Part shown: positions 21,157 to 32,427 of the stretch, one piece after another
Numbering within the stretch: the first letter of the stretch is position 1
How the letters are laid out: each line of letters begins with the position of its first letter
Source: Brachionus koreanus
Taxonomy: Eukaryota > Rotifera > Eurotatoria > Ploima > Brachionidae
Length of the DNA stretch: 34,789 bases
NCBI GenBank assembly: GCA_016987375.1
Contig: PJRA01000016.1
Location: 841,904-876,692, forward strand
Reading direction: 5' to 3'
Translations under genes and position numbers: made by a program
The notes under the pieces: generated by a model
What the model saw: only the letters and a program-made list of their open reading frames with translations
Database searches by the model: none
Told to the model about the DNA's origin: nothing

Positions 21157-21471
21157 ATTTTTAACACTCAATTCAAAAACCTTAATTGTCACACAAACAA
21201 AGCGCATCGATTTAAATTTTATTATAAAAATATTTTTAAACAAAAGAAAAAAAAATAAATAAAAGCAATTTAATTCATACAGATTAACTTAATTAGCATT
21301 AATAAATTAATTAAGAGAAGACCATATATAAGTTAAAATCTGAGAAAGCTTCTCTTAAATGAAGTTTCTATTACAATTCGATTAAAAATTGTATGTATAA
21401 ACTTTATTCGAAAAAGTCTTGAAAAAATAAAATTAAATTAAAAATATTAATTAATTTGTTTAATAAACCAT
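21157..21471. other. AT-rich spacer and ODF3 3' flank
   Basis: No gene recognised. AATAAA-like signals on the minus strand just below 21472 can serve the ODF3-like gene. Confidence 0.5.
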
Positions 21472-22342
21472 TTAATCTTGAACTTCAACTATTAAAGGAG
21501 CTTCGTATTGTGTATGTCTAATACCGAATGAGTATCCAGGAGCTGCACGCTTATTGATAGAAACTCTCTCAGGAGAATGAGCACCAGGTCCTGGTTTTAG
21601 AGTTGAATCGCCTGGCATCACATTGCGACCTAGCATGCTATAATGAGGAGCTTCAGTTTTATATTTGCCATTATAAACAACATTGTAATTTCCGGGTCCA
21701 GGAGTCTTTTATTTTAAAAATAAAATATCAAAAAAATTTTCCCTTTTTTTTTAAATTTACTTTTTGTAAATCTTCATGAAAACTTCCAATCTTGCTTCTT
21801 CCGGTAAGAGTATAAGATGGAGCCTGTGATTTACTGCTTTGAATAGTTTTACCCAACATACCAGGCAAAGAATAATAATTTGGAGCTTTTTTTTAAATTA
21901 AAAAAAAAATCTAATTAGCTTTATTATGTTTCTTACCAGGTGTATTATCAGTTCCTCTATACTTGTGTTTTATGCCGAACGTATAGGCAGGCTGTTTGTT
22001 AAAAACACCTTCCATAACTTGTTGTTCCTCTGGTTTGTACTTGCCTGGGCCTGGTGTGTTCGAGTTGTTTTTGTCCGCATGTCGACTGTAAAGAGAGTAG
22101 GCTGGGGTGCCGTCTTTTCCCGTGCGAGTAAATCTCGAATTTGGATAGTAAGCCGGACCGGGACTGCACTCGTCTTTGAACTTGCCGCTCTTTACTCCAA
22201 ATGAGTAAGATGGGCCCTTGAAATGCACGCTTCTCGGGTCGTGATCTTTGATACCGATGAGACCGGGCAAACCGTATGCCGGACCTGGTGTGCTGTACAT
22301 GGCCGAAATCGGACCTCTAGGCACTGTTGGTGTAAAAACCAT
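21472..22342 (-). CDS. Outer dense fiber protein 3 / CIMAP1-type sperm-tail PG-rich repeat protein, three exons
   Basis: Ciliary and sperm-tail microtubule-associated protein built of STPGR (Pro-Gly-rich) repeats. Exons on the minus strand: 22342-21937, 21885-21761 and 21705-21472, giving 765 nt and 254 residues, the same length as human ODF3. The start MVFTPTVPRGPISAMYSTPG lies at the first ATG. Repeats with TPGPAYGLPG, SPGPAYYP, NTPGPGKY, TPGAPNYYSLPG, TPGPGNY and KPGPGAHSP run through the protein at spacings of about 25-40 residues. The C-terminus, APGYSFGIRHTQYEAPLIVE, closely follows the ODF3 family ending. Introns are 51 and 55 bp, with standard GT...AG ends. Which member (ODF3, ODF3L1, ODF3L2) it matches best cannot be told here. 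Confidence 0.93.
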
Positions 22343-23423
22343 TTTTATGCTTGCTCACAATCTAAAAAAAAATGCTAGGTAGAATCGAAAAATTTTTTCT
22401 AATGCTTAAAAATTTTAGAACTAAATCTTTTGTGGTTACGAAAAAGTAAAATTTTGCTTAACAACAAAGCTCAATGAGCAAACTAATAGGTAACCTTTAT
22501 GAAACAATATATTTTTTTCTTATTAGTTTAAAAACATTTTAAGTTGAGATATTTTTACTAATTAAATTTAATGGACATTTTATCATATCTTTTGCTTAAA
22601 TTTATTTTAAAATAAAGCTTTTTTATCTTAATAGATTTTTTCTAAATAAAAAATTTGTTGCCTAATTCCCAAATTAAAATGAACAAAAAATAAATAAAAT
22701 TTTAAATCCTTGTTTTAGATTAAAACAGTTGCACAACATTTTTAGTGTGTGTTTTTTTTTCAAAAAATAGAAAACAATACCCCAAATTAAAAAAAAAAAT
22801 CTAATTAAATTTATCTCAATATTTGGATTGTTTGTTCTAAAATTAATTCAAATTCTAAATCCAAAATTAAATTTATATTTTATATTTGGAGCTTTTGGTT
22901 GAAATTTATGGTTCTCTTGTTTTGTTCAGTTCGTTCTATGTTTTAGTGTGTATGTGTTGACGTTGACAACTTGCCAAGCAACTTATTCAATAATTGTTCT
23001 AATACTTGGAAAGATTTTTTTCTATATAACCACCTTTAGTATACACAGTTACTTAATTTTTGAATCTAATAAGAAAGCAATCTAAAGCTCTATGCACAAA
23101 CACATTTGTTTCAAAATTTAGAAGGTCTTTTATTGTCAAGGTATTTCGAAGGCAGGTGTTATCGAACAATTTAATTTATGCCATAACTTAGCAGCCAAAC
23201 AAAACTTCTGGTTGCCGTGGAAGTTTGACACAAATTAAACAATTTAAATCCTTAAAGAATTGTGTTCAATAAATTAGTTTTTCGTTTTATTTTTAATAAT
23301 TTTTTTCCTCTTGAAAATTAAACAAATTATAAATTAAAATAAACAAAATTATATTTTAAATAATTTATTGATTAGAAATAAAAGTGATTTTTCCCATATT
23401 AAATTGAAATAATCTACAACAAG
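22343..23423. other. AT-rich intergenic stretch
   Basis: About 1.1 kb upstream of the ODF3-like gene and downstream of the small lysine-rich gene. No coding, RNA or repeat structure is recognised. Confidence 0.55.
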
Positions 23424-23783
23424 TCAGTATCTGGACTTGTAAAGTTTGGAACATTGAACTTTGTTTTCTATTGAATTACATTCTTCATAAACAGTAACAA
23501 ATGCACAAAAGCTGACTTTTTTTCTCGTTTGACTTTCACAATCTGAACTAGAGCTGTTCTGAGCTTTTTTGGGCTTAGGCGGAAGTTTGGACGAAACTTT
23601 GACTATTTTTATGTCTTTTTTAAAAAATTTTTTTTCTACTTGATTATTTGACTTGAAATTATCTTGTTTTTTTGACGATTTTAATTTTTTTGTCTCAACT
23701 GAAGGCTTGTCAAAAATTGCAAAATGGTCACTTTTTTTTGACTTTTGAGAATTTTTCTTTGGAAGAGTCTTTTTTTCCATCAT
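23424..23783 (-). CDS. Small lysine-rich protein with a PP1-docking-type motif
   Basis: Single exon of 119 residues on the minus strand, not assigned to a family. It starts with MMEKKTL (either Met possible). The first 75 residues are lysine/serine-rich and look disordered (several KK and SKK stretches). After a serine run (NSSSSDCESQ) comes RKKVSFCAFVTVYEE (about residues 87-101). KVSF fits the RVxF motif that docks on protein phosphatase 1, and VTV four residues later sits where many PP1 partners have a second hydrophobic (phi-phi) contact, as in PPP1R15-type proteins. No signal peptide or membrane segment is seen. The open frame is compositionally unlike the surrounding non-coding DNA, which supports a real gene, but length and low complexity leave doubt. 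Confidence 0.5.
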   Translation of the reverse strand: MMEKKTLPKKNSQKSKKSDHFAIFDKPSVETKKLKSSKKQDNFKSNNQVEKKFFKKDIKIVKVSSKLPPKPKKAQNSSSSDCESQTRKKVSFCAFVTVYEECNSIENKVQCSKLYKSRY

Positions 23784-25685
23784 TTAAATGCTAGACAAAT
23801 TGTTTGAATGGCTTGGTTTTTATTTTAATCGAAGAAATATTTTTTGCTTCATTAGCTTAGAATTATGTTTTTTTTTTAAATTCCTAAAAATCAAAAAAAT
23901 TTAATGAGAAAAATTATTTGACTTTGATATCTCTTTTAAAAAACAATTAAAGATATTTTATTAATTTCTTTTTTTTGTTTATCAGATATTTACAATCAAT
24001 CTAATCAATCGATTTTAAAATAATCAAAACAACATAAAATATATCGATTTGATGAGATTTGTTTTTAAATTTCTAGAAAATAATTTGTTTCTGATTCAGT
24101 TTAATTCAATAAATTTAATTTTTTTTACTATATTTTTAGAAATTTTATTTGAAAATAAACTTGTTGTTTTTACCTTTTAAAATTAATTTTAGTTAAATTT
24201 TGATGACAATTACTTTTTGTTTTCAAATACCGTAAAAAATTTAATCATTCAATATTTGTGAAAAATTTTAATCAAATTTAAAAATATTAATTAATGAAAA
24301 TTTTTGATTAATTGCTCGTCTAAGGCTTACATAACTAACTTTGGCTAACTTCACTAATATTAATCAAATATTTAAGTATTTAAAAATTTCTAAATATTTA
24401 AAAACAAAATCTAGATATTTTTTTGTTAATTAAATTATTTTATTTTGTCATCAATTATCAGAATAATAAGAAAATTTTTTTTTGTTTAGAAAAAAAGTAA
24501 TTCTTATTTTGGATTTTTTTTTGACAGGTAGAACGAAAAATTTAAAAAGATTAAAAAATATAAATCGTAATTTTTTCAATTTCATCATTAGTTCAATTGT
24601 AGACAAGGATAAGTTAAGCGCTTTCAATCTGTTTTTGGTCTATAAAATATTTTTTAATCATACTCCCTTATTCACATCACCAACATTAGTAACAATCCAA
24701 GCAAATCCATTCATAACTTTATAAGAATTGTTCTAACTTAAAATAATATTATCATTATCATCTAAATTTTCATATTTTTTTATTATAGTTGTCTTTTTCA
24801 TTTAAAAAAGAAATTGTTACAATAATCTTTCTATTGTTCGCTAATACATTATAAAATCGGTTTATGATTAAATTTTTTAGTCAAAATCAATCTAATTTTC
24901 TCCTTAATTATAATCATTTTAATTTATAATTTTTCCTTTCATTATTTTAGCTCATTCTGTTAAATTTATTGTTTGATTTTCTCTCTTTTTTTAGTCTTTT
25001 TTTCTATCTTTTCTAATTGAAAGGTTTCATCCTTTAGGAAAAAATCCTAAAATATTTAGTTAATCTCTTTGCAATATTTTGTTCATCTCCAAGAAGCCAT
25101 CAAAGCTATTTAACCAAAAGTCTTCATTTGTCTAGGAAGTAAAGATATGTGAAGCTCCCATTCCTGAATTAGCCAATTTTTCAACAAAATTTTCGCTTTT
25201 TTTTTTCAATGTGAGATTTTAATTTTCAAGTCTTAATTAAAATTCTTGAATATGACTTTAAAACCACATTTTCAATTCTTTCGGTGTTCTAAACTTAATA
25301 TCTATCTTTCTTTAGAAACTCTTCTCATCAGAACTTTTTGTTAAGCTTAACCCTCAAAGGCCGGATAGTTCTTTTGAACCCATCTTTTTACTTTGTTTAT
25401 AAATTTCTCTATTATTTTAATTTATTCAAAATATAAATTTTTTTATTTTACTCAAATAATTCTTTCCTTGCTTAATAAAATTTTTATCTCATTTAAAAAT
25501 AAATAAATATTAAAATAAAAATTGTTATCGTTTAAGAAATTTTAGAGGCCAAAAATAATTAATAAATGAGTCCAAAGTAGTAATTATATATCACATAATT
25601 AATTAACTATTGAGTCCAAAATAATTATGAGTCTGTTTCAGTAATATAATGAGCCCATTTAAATTATTCCCAATAACTTTATCAA
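23784..25685. other. AT-rich intergenic stretch
   Basis: About 1.9 kb without a recognisable gene. Short plus-strand frames such as 24482-24724 lack motifs. A few gagtccaaa repeats occur near 25570-25620. Confidence 0.55.
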
Positions 25686-28359
25686 TTACATAATCAGACA
25701 TGCTTCGGAAAAATCTTCATGATCAAGTTTAGCTAGATGTGTACCAATAGTCTTGTTCTTATCACGTTTGGTCTCATTAATATAAGATTTTTTCACTATT
25801 TTTTGTTTGCCATTTGTTGTTGTAGTTTTTATGGGAATTTTATTGTAAATCATATTCAGCTTTTGAGTTTTAATTCCACCTGAAAAGCTCATTATTCTCA
25901 ATAAATATTTCATGTTTGCATTTTTTCTGAAACAAGTCGGCAAAAGAACATATTTTCCAGGTGAAAGGTCAAATTTTCTGTTCAATTCTCTTTTGTAAAC
26001 ATATTCGCCTGAATTGGCAAAAAATTTTAGATTTAAATCACTTAAAATCGAATCATCTTTTAAAAGACTGTAAATGTGAAAACCGACAGCCTCTCTCGAG
26101 CCTTTAAGTCTACCAATTTTTTCCCTATTTCTTAATGTATCTGTCTGCATTAAAGAAATAATAACTGTTTCAGCTTGACTACAAGTAATCAAATATTTTG
26201 GATTTGAAAAAAAGCTTTCCTTTCCAGAATTGGAAGAACCGCCGGCATTTACACCAGCCTTCCATTCGCCTTCGAATTGCTCACAATGCCAATCATTAAC
26301 ATATGGACTAACATGCACAAAATCTAGATTGTCAAAAAATTGTACAAAGTCTTCTAATGACATATAAAATTGCCCATTGTTATCAATAGCTGTTAAATTT
26401 AGTTCATTTTTAACATCTTCTGGCACACTATTCCATTCTTCTGAGCCCCAGGACCATTTACCAGTCCATGAGATTTCATGACCCCAAGGATTTCTCAATC
26501 TTTAAAGATAAAAATTTTTATAGATAAAACAAAAATAAGACGGCAAACTGAAGCTAATAATCAAATTAAAATGATTAAGCTAAAAACTATCGTTACAAAA
26601 GGTTGATCAGCATTTATTGATTTGAATTCTATTGTAAATACAGTATGTTGCAAAAGTTTAGAAATTAATTATTTTATTTATCTAAATTTTTTTATAAATT
26701 GAATTTTACAATTATTAGAGTGCAAAAGAAAAAAAATAAAAGCACTAATTTGAAAATTTTTTTTTTCTCTTCAATTTGATATATCACACTCGCCATAAAA
26801 ATATAATTATCTTTTAAAAATTTATAATCAAAAAACTTCCTCTACTGTATATGTTTTCAAAGTAAACATTCAATGTAAAACTTTACTATTTATGTCTGCA
26901 AATCTCTGCAAAAATATAAGCATACAGAATTTTGCTCAATGTAAACAAAAAATTTGATAGTCTCTGACCACCATGGAAATCAACCAGTTATAGCAAGAAA
27001 ACAAAACTCAAACTTTACAACTCTGTAGTTAAAGCAACAATGATGTGCGGAAGTAATTGTTGGGGAATGTGTGAATCTGACAAAAAAGTCTGAGCACCTT
27101 CGACACTGGAAGCTTGCGGAGGATTCTGGGGATATACTGGTCTAAGACATTGTCGAATGCTCACCGATACAAAAGAACAAATTCAGAGCCATTAATTCAA
27201 TGCATTATGAAGAAAAGATTGTACTTAGAATGAAAGAAAAAAGAATACCAAAAAAGCCCTTCAATGAACACCACAAGGACGACTTAAGCTAGGAAGACCA
27301 GCATTTACATGGAGATCAACAATCACGAAAGAGCTCATCGAAATGAAAAAGACATAGGGAGAAGCAGGAATTAAAAAAAGTTTAGTTGCAAAGGCAAAAA
27401 TCAACTTAAGTGGAAATCAATAGTAATGACCCTATGCTCCACAAGGAGTGAGGAGATTTTTTTTTCTCCAAAAGCCAAAAGATTTACTTTTTTTTATTCA
27501 AAAAATTAAAAAATTTTACTTTATTAGACGAGTTTTAGTTTTGTTTATCAAAGATTCAAATTGAACTGTATTCAAAACAGCATATGTATGACCAGTTCGA
27601 AGTTTATTTTCCAAAATTGGATCTGTTTTATCATCTTGTGGAAGATCAATTGCACAACCAGCCATTGATTTACAATTAAGAAATTTTTCAATATCAGACC
27701 ATAATAAATCATGATCTATTTTATTTTTTAAATTAAAATTTTGATGAATTCCACCAGTTAAGTCAGTAAGAGAATCATTTATTTCACCGCTGATTAAATT
27801 AAAATAGCACCTGTTTAACTTGGCATATGCTTTTTCTAAAAGTGGTCCGTACATTTCATTAGGATATTTCAAATTTCGGCAAAAAGCAAGATTTTCATTT
27901 TTAATCGGTAAACGATCATCAACAACCACTTGTACCCATTTACCATAGAGCCAGAATTGAAACATGAATATGCCAGCATAGTCTCTATCAAATCTTTGAT
28001 CTTTAGGAACAATTTTATCAAAATATTCGTTGTTCATTGAAACTAATGTTAGACCGGAAATCAACCAGCTAAAAGTTAAGTTACTTTTGCTTTTTTTTTT
28101 TATTAAATTTTTATTTTAATTACCAGTCACCAAGTTCACCTTGATTTACAAACCAATTCGGACTGTCCTCTCTTTGGAAAACAGGATTCAAAAAAAGTTC
28201 AAATGGCCGCTTCCAAGTGTAATTTTCACCACTGTTTGTTTTGTTTGAAATTGACGACTTATTTGCCGGAAATTTATCATCTTCATACAAAATTTTATTT
28301 TGCAAACATTTTTTTTTCAATTCTTGAAAATCTTGACCAAGAAATGATAAATATGCCAT
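25686..28359 (-). CDS. Calpain-type cysteine protease with C-terminal CaaX-like motif
   Basis: Cytosolic calcium-dependent protease. Exons 28359-28124, 28068-27520 and 26499-25686 give 1599 nt and 532 residues. FLGQDFQELKKKC near the N-terminus is the calpain start of the catalytic core. The active-site Cys (C79, in GELGDCWLISGL) has its codon split by a 55 bp intron (TG|C). The other two catalytic residues are His239 (TGHTYAVLNT) and Asn265 (LRNPWGHEISWTGKW). Spacings C-H 160 and H-N 26 are close to classical calpains. A CBSW/domain III region follows (about 330-480), with no penta-EF-hand domain, so this is a short atypical form. The last four residues are C-L-I-M. The 1020 bp third intron holds a LINE fragment. 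An acceptor-like TTTTTAG precedes the ATG, so an unseen upstream exon is possible. Confidence 0.88.
26985..27455 (+). pseudogene. Truncated non-LTR retrotransposon 3' end in a calpain intron
   Basis: The plus strand encodes the end of an endonuclease/reverse-transcriptase ORF of the kind common in invertebrates: KLYNSVVKATMMCGSNCWGM and, in shifted frames, LRRILGIYW-like, LGRPAFTWRSTITKELIEM and AGIKKSLVAKAKI segments. It ends ccctatgctccacaaggag followed by tgaggaga and a T-run, the usual tail of such elements. Several stops and frameshifts make it dead. It is antisense to the calpain gene and accounts for much of the 1 kb intron. Confidence 0.82.
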
Positions 28360-28361
28360 GT

Positions 28362-28847
28362 CTAAAAACAAATTTAATTTATTAATTTTTTATTTCATTT
28401 CCATAGTGATTAATAATTTAAAAAACAAAAACAATGTTTTCAAATAACTATTTTATGTTTTTTTATGTCACTAAAAAATTTTTGATATTTTTTTTTTTTA
28501 AAATAAAATTTTAAATAATTTTCACTGCTAAATTTGACTCATATAACAATTAAACAAAATGACTGAATTTAATTTTCTCATTAATTTTTTATTTTAAAAA
28601 TTATGAAGCATAAATTTATCTAGATTTTTTAATTTTGAAAAAATACACATAACATACATTAAAATAAACTTTTTTCCTATTGATAAAAAATATTTTTTCG
28701 TTTTGATTGACTAATTATTTTCTGTTGTAGATGAAAAAAAAATTAAAACATAAATGATAAAATTTAAGATGAAACAAAAATTTTTTAAAGCTTTAAAATT
28801 TTTTTATTAAAAAACATCAACAACTAAAATATAACAAAAAAATATGA
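28362..28847. other. Spacer upstream of the calpain exons
   Basis: AT-rich, about 490 bases. It ends on the calpain side in a pyrimidine-rich tract and AG (28363-28362 on the minus strand), so it is probably intron or leader. No upstream coding exon could be picked out. Confidence 0.4.
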
Positions 28848-29978
28848 TTAATAATAGTTGTAATCAATCTTATATTCGTAATGAACTGGATCGTGATAGT
28901 AATCAACCATTGATTCAGAACTCGGCACTAAGTATTCTTCGTATTCAGGATAGTCAAAGTGAAATGCCGGCTTTCTAAAAGCGTTTAGGACAACTTCATT
29001 TTCACCAGAGCTTTCTTCATCAACATTTTCTTCAGCATTAACATTTTCTGAATTCTCATTTGCTTCTTCATCTTCATCTAATTCACTTTGTTCATCTGCA
29101 ACATTTTCAGCTGAAATGTTTTCCAATTCAGCAGAAACACTTGTTGAAATAGAAGTAGTTGTGGTTGAAAGAGGAGCAGTTGTTGTTGAGAGCTCTACTG
29201 TTGTTTCATTTGCTGTATCTGTTTCATTTAAAGACATTTTGTTTGCGTTGTAGCGACCTGTTACCAATTGTGTCAATTTATCGGACAAAATCTCAACTTT
29301 TTCATTAAATTGATTCATTTTGTTTTCCAGTTCTGACTTTTCTTTTTTGACCTGAGCGAACAAATCACCTTCCATTAGCTTTAATTTTGATTCCAGATTT
29401 TTTAGAATCAATCCATTCAAAGCATTTAATAATTTTTGAGCTTCATTCATTTTGGTCTCAATGCTATGAAACGACAAATCAACTCGATTGTTGACCATTA
29501 GCTCAACACTTTTGAGAATATTTTCCAAATGCTGTTCGGCCAAAGATGTCTTTTTTTGAATGTAGGTTTGTGCTCCAACGGTTTCTGTTCTCAAATTTGA
29601 GACTGCTGTCTCGTACATTAGCTTAAGATTGTTTAATTTTTGATCGAAATTGTCAAAATTTATGTCTGATTCGACTGAGTCCAATTGTCCAAGAATTTCC
29701 TCATCATCATCATCATTATCAGTGTCTACTAGTTGATTTTCATTTTCAAAATAATTTTTATGGTCCCCGGTGAGATTCATTTTGAGCGGAATGGGAATTA
29801 CATCTAAAGGATTGACATCGCTGGCACTGACCAAAGAATCTGACTCTCTTAGCAAAGCCTTTAAATCACGCTTTTCTCTTATGTTGTCATATTTCAAAAT
29901 AAATCCATCATTAATACCAAGCATAAGTGATAATGCTTGGCTCAGTAAAAAAAATTTAGCTATACTTGTTTGAATCAT
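28848..29978 (-). CDS. Secreted acidic coiled-coil protein, unknown function
   Basis: Single exon of 376 residues, not assigned to a family. Residues 1-22 form a signal peptide (MIQTSIAKFFLLSQALSLML). REKR at 34-37 fits a furin-type cleavage site. An acidic stretch (DTDNDDDDEE) lies near 85-95. Residues about 110-245 form a long heptad-like coiled coil (FDQKLNNLKLMYETAVSNL and onward). A Thr/Ser-rich segment with STTTAPLSTTTTS, likely to be O-glycosylated, follows near 265-280. Next come a Glu/Asn-rich acid block and a tyrosine-rich end (YEYKIDYNYY). A single cysteine-free chain with these blocks suggests an extracellular structural, cuticle- or lorica-like, or mucus-associated protein, but that is inference. 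The ATG at 29978 directly precedes the signal peptide. Confidence 0.75.
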   Translation of the reverse strand: MIQTSIAKFFLLSQALSLMLGINDGFILKYDNIREKRDLKALLRESDSLVSASDVNPLDVIPIPLKMNLTGDHKNYFENENQLVDTDNDDDDEEILGQLDSVESDINFDNFDQKLNNLKLMYETAVSNLRTETVGAQTYIQKKTSLAEQHLENILKSVELMVNNRVDLSFHSIETKMNEAQKLLNALNGLILKNLESKLKLMEGDLFAQVKKEKSELENKMNQFNEKVEILSDKLTQLVTGRYNANKMSLNETDTANETTVELSTTTAPLSTTTTSISTSVSAELENISAENVADEQSELDEDEEANENSENVNAEENVDEESSGENEVVLNAFRKPAFHFDYPEYEEYLVPSSESMVDYYHDPVHYEYKIDYNYY

Positions 29979-32427
29979 TTTAAATTCTTTGAAATTTCAA
30001 AAGGCTTAAATAGAAAAAAAAGCTAACAGTATAAGCTTTAGAGTAAAACGTTTTTTTCTTAATTTCTATAGACCTTGTCTTCAACATATTATGAAACTTA
30101 GTTTTGGATATTGCTTTTGGTTTTGATCAAAAAACATAAAGCTTGTTATTTGCTTTAGTGCAGAGTTACTTTATCAATTTTTAGACTAGTCTAAATAACA
30201 TTTAGCTAGAGGAAAAATTATTCGAGTGTACAAATACTTTATTGTTTATTGAAAGAAAAGTTAAATTTAAATAAAATAATGTTTTTAAGATATATTTTCA
30301 AAATTATTAGATTTTAAATTTGTAAATTTAAGAATTTAAATAAAAACTTTAACTTAGAAAATTTCTGAAAATTCACAATGATTTATAAATATTTTAAAAA
30401 TTTAATAAAATTTTTATTTATTAATATTAAATTTGATTACTTGTCGAATTTAGCAAAACAATTAAAAATTAAAAATGTTTCATTATTTTAATATTTTTTT
30501 TCTTTCAATTGACTAGAAATACATGAAGTTTGATAGTTTTTGAAAGCATTGTTTTTGGTTTTTTAATGTTTGAACTGATCTTTTATTCAAAATTCTTCAT
30601 GGATTTGGTTTAGTTTTTAGTGTTTGAATTAAAGAATGTATCTACTGTTGAAAAAACATAAAAAAGTGCGATGTTTCAAATTAGAAATCAATTTTAAGTT
30701 AATATTGAAAGCGTTTTCATATTAAAAATTAAACTTTTTTATCGAAATAAAATGAGTTTAATTCTATATATTCTAAAAATCTTATTATCTTTAATCAGAA
30801 AGTATCCACTATCTTTTAAAATAATCAATTTTCTAGAATCAAATTTGATGAAAAACACCATAATCAATGATCTTTTTATTTTGGATAAAATATTTATTTA
30901 TTATAACAGCATTTTTTTTGACATTTCAAAACTGACTGCAAGTTAATTTTCGAAACTAGTATTCTTCTTAAGATGACTAAAATCCAAAAAATTTTTGTGA
31001 ACTTATCTGACTATTAATATTTTATCTGACTTTAAAAAACTAAATCTTATCATAAAAAATAATCGATTGACAAATATATTTGAAGAGCTGGCTATTTACA
31101 ACTTTTGTACTGACAAAGTAAACTGAATTAAGTTAGAAAAATATTTATTTAAATAACAAAATAATTTTACACACATCTTAAAATGGTTTATTTTTTATAA
31201 TTTATTGACTGAAATAAAAATTTAGATTACGAGCAAAATAATGAGAAAAATAAAAATAATGATTAATTTTCTTTGGTATTTTTATTCGAGTTGTTGATAT
31301 CTTTGACCTTTCTTATATTTTCTGTAAATCTGTATCAACAAATTTAGCTTCAGCAATATATTCTCTCTCAAACGACTATTGATTCATGAGAAGACTCTTG
31401 TTTGATAGCTGCTTTCTTGAATTCAAATTCATTATCTGAATTGTTCAAATTACAATCGTTCTTGTAGATAAAAGCTGCTTTTTGCTTTTTTAGTCTTCCT
31501 CTTATAGTTAATAGTTTTAGCTTATGGGATAATGCAAAGCTTGTAACCGTTTGCAAGGCCAAGAACATGAATGCAAATATAGTTTTTAGTATAATTATAG
31601 GTTAAATCTGCCACCACTAAAATAATTAATTTGTTATTAAATTAGTTTATTTGTCAAGTAATGAAGTTTTTTTGCTAGGCAATTTGATTTTTATTTGTCA
31701 GCCATTAAAATTTTTTTTGTTTAATCAACACATGAATCAGTTATAATTTGAAAAGAAACACTGAATAACTTGGTCATCAAAAATGTTTTTAGAGCTAAAA
31801 TAATTTAGCAAAAATTTGTGCCTCAAGCTCTCAGTTTAATTAATTTTTTGAGTTACACATTTGTTTTGCATGTATAGAAAAAAAAACTGTGTAGTCATTG
31901 AACCACAATTAAGAATAGCTTAGAAACTTATTTTTCGCTGAAAATTGCACTAAGCGCATACCTTTTAATCAAAAAATATTCTTCATTATTTACTCAAATA
32001 ACTATATTTTACAAATCTAAATATTAGCTTTTTTTATGTAAATATTTTAATAAAAAAAAAAATTCCAAATTTGAAGTTTTCCTTTATTTTTTTTTTAAAG
32101 CAGCTCAATTCAATTATCCTAATAAATGGTGAAATTCAAAATATTTTAAAATAATCAATCGATTAAATTAATAGAAAAATTATTTGATATTTGTTTTATA
32201 TTTAAATAAGTATTTGCTATTAATTTAAAAATTTAAAATGATGATACTAATAAATTAATAAAATTAAAAAAGTATTTAAAACGCTTGCAACTATACACTT
32301 CAATTTTGAATCCAATGTATCCTTGACAACTTATTTTATTATGCATTAATAAAAACAATTAACTAACTTTCTTGTTTATTAATATACAGAAGGTTTATAG
32401 TATTTGTTTTAAAGACAAATTTTAAAA
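29979..32427. other. AT-rich intergenic stretch
   Basis: About 2.4 kb. A 66-codon minus-strand frame at 31568-31368 starts with ATG and has a hydrophobic head followed by a lysine-rich tail; it may be chance. No RNA or repeat arm is recognised. The right end is the 5' flank of the gene at 32428. Confidence 0.5.

Noticed and set aside
21926..22204. 92-codon plus-strand frame
   Set aside because: It is antisense to the first ODF3-like exon, which has clear Pro-Gly repeats.
28124..28144. Calpain apparently lacking its catalytic cysteine (GELGDW followed by stop)
   Set aside because: The missing Cys is restored by the GT...AG splice at 28123-28069, so the protease is not inactive by sequence.
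28203..28385. 60-codon plus-strand frame
   Set aside because: Antisense to the calpain exon carrying the catalytic cysteine.
29770..29973. 67-codon plus-strand frame
   Set aside because: Antisense to the signal-peptide end of the secreted coiled-coil gene.
31368..31568. 66-codon minus-strand frame with a hydrophobic head
   Set aside because: It begins with ATG and is not impossible, but a stop lies just upstream, the hydrophobic part is weak, and no neighbour or splice site supports it.
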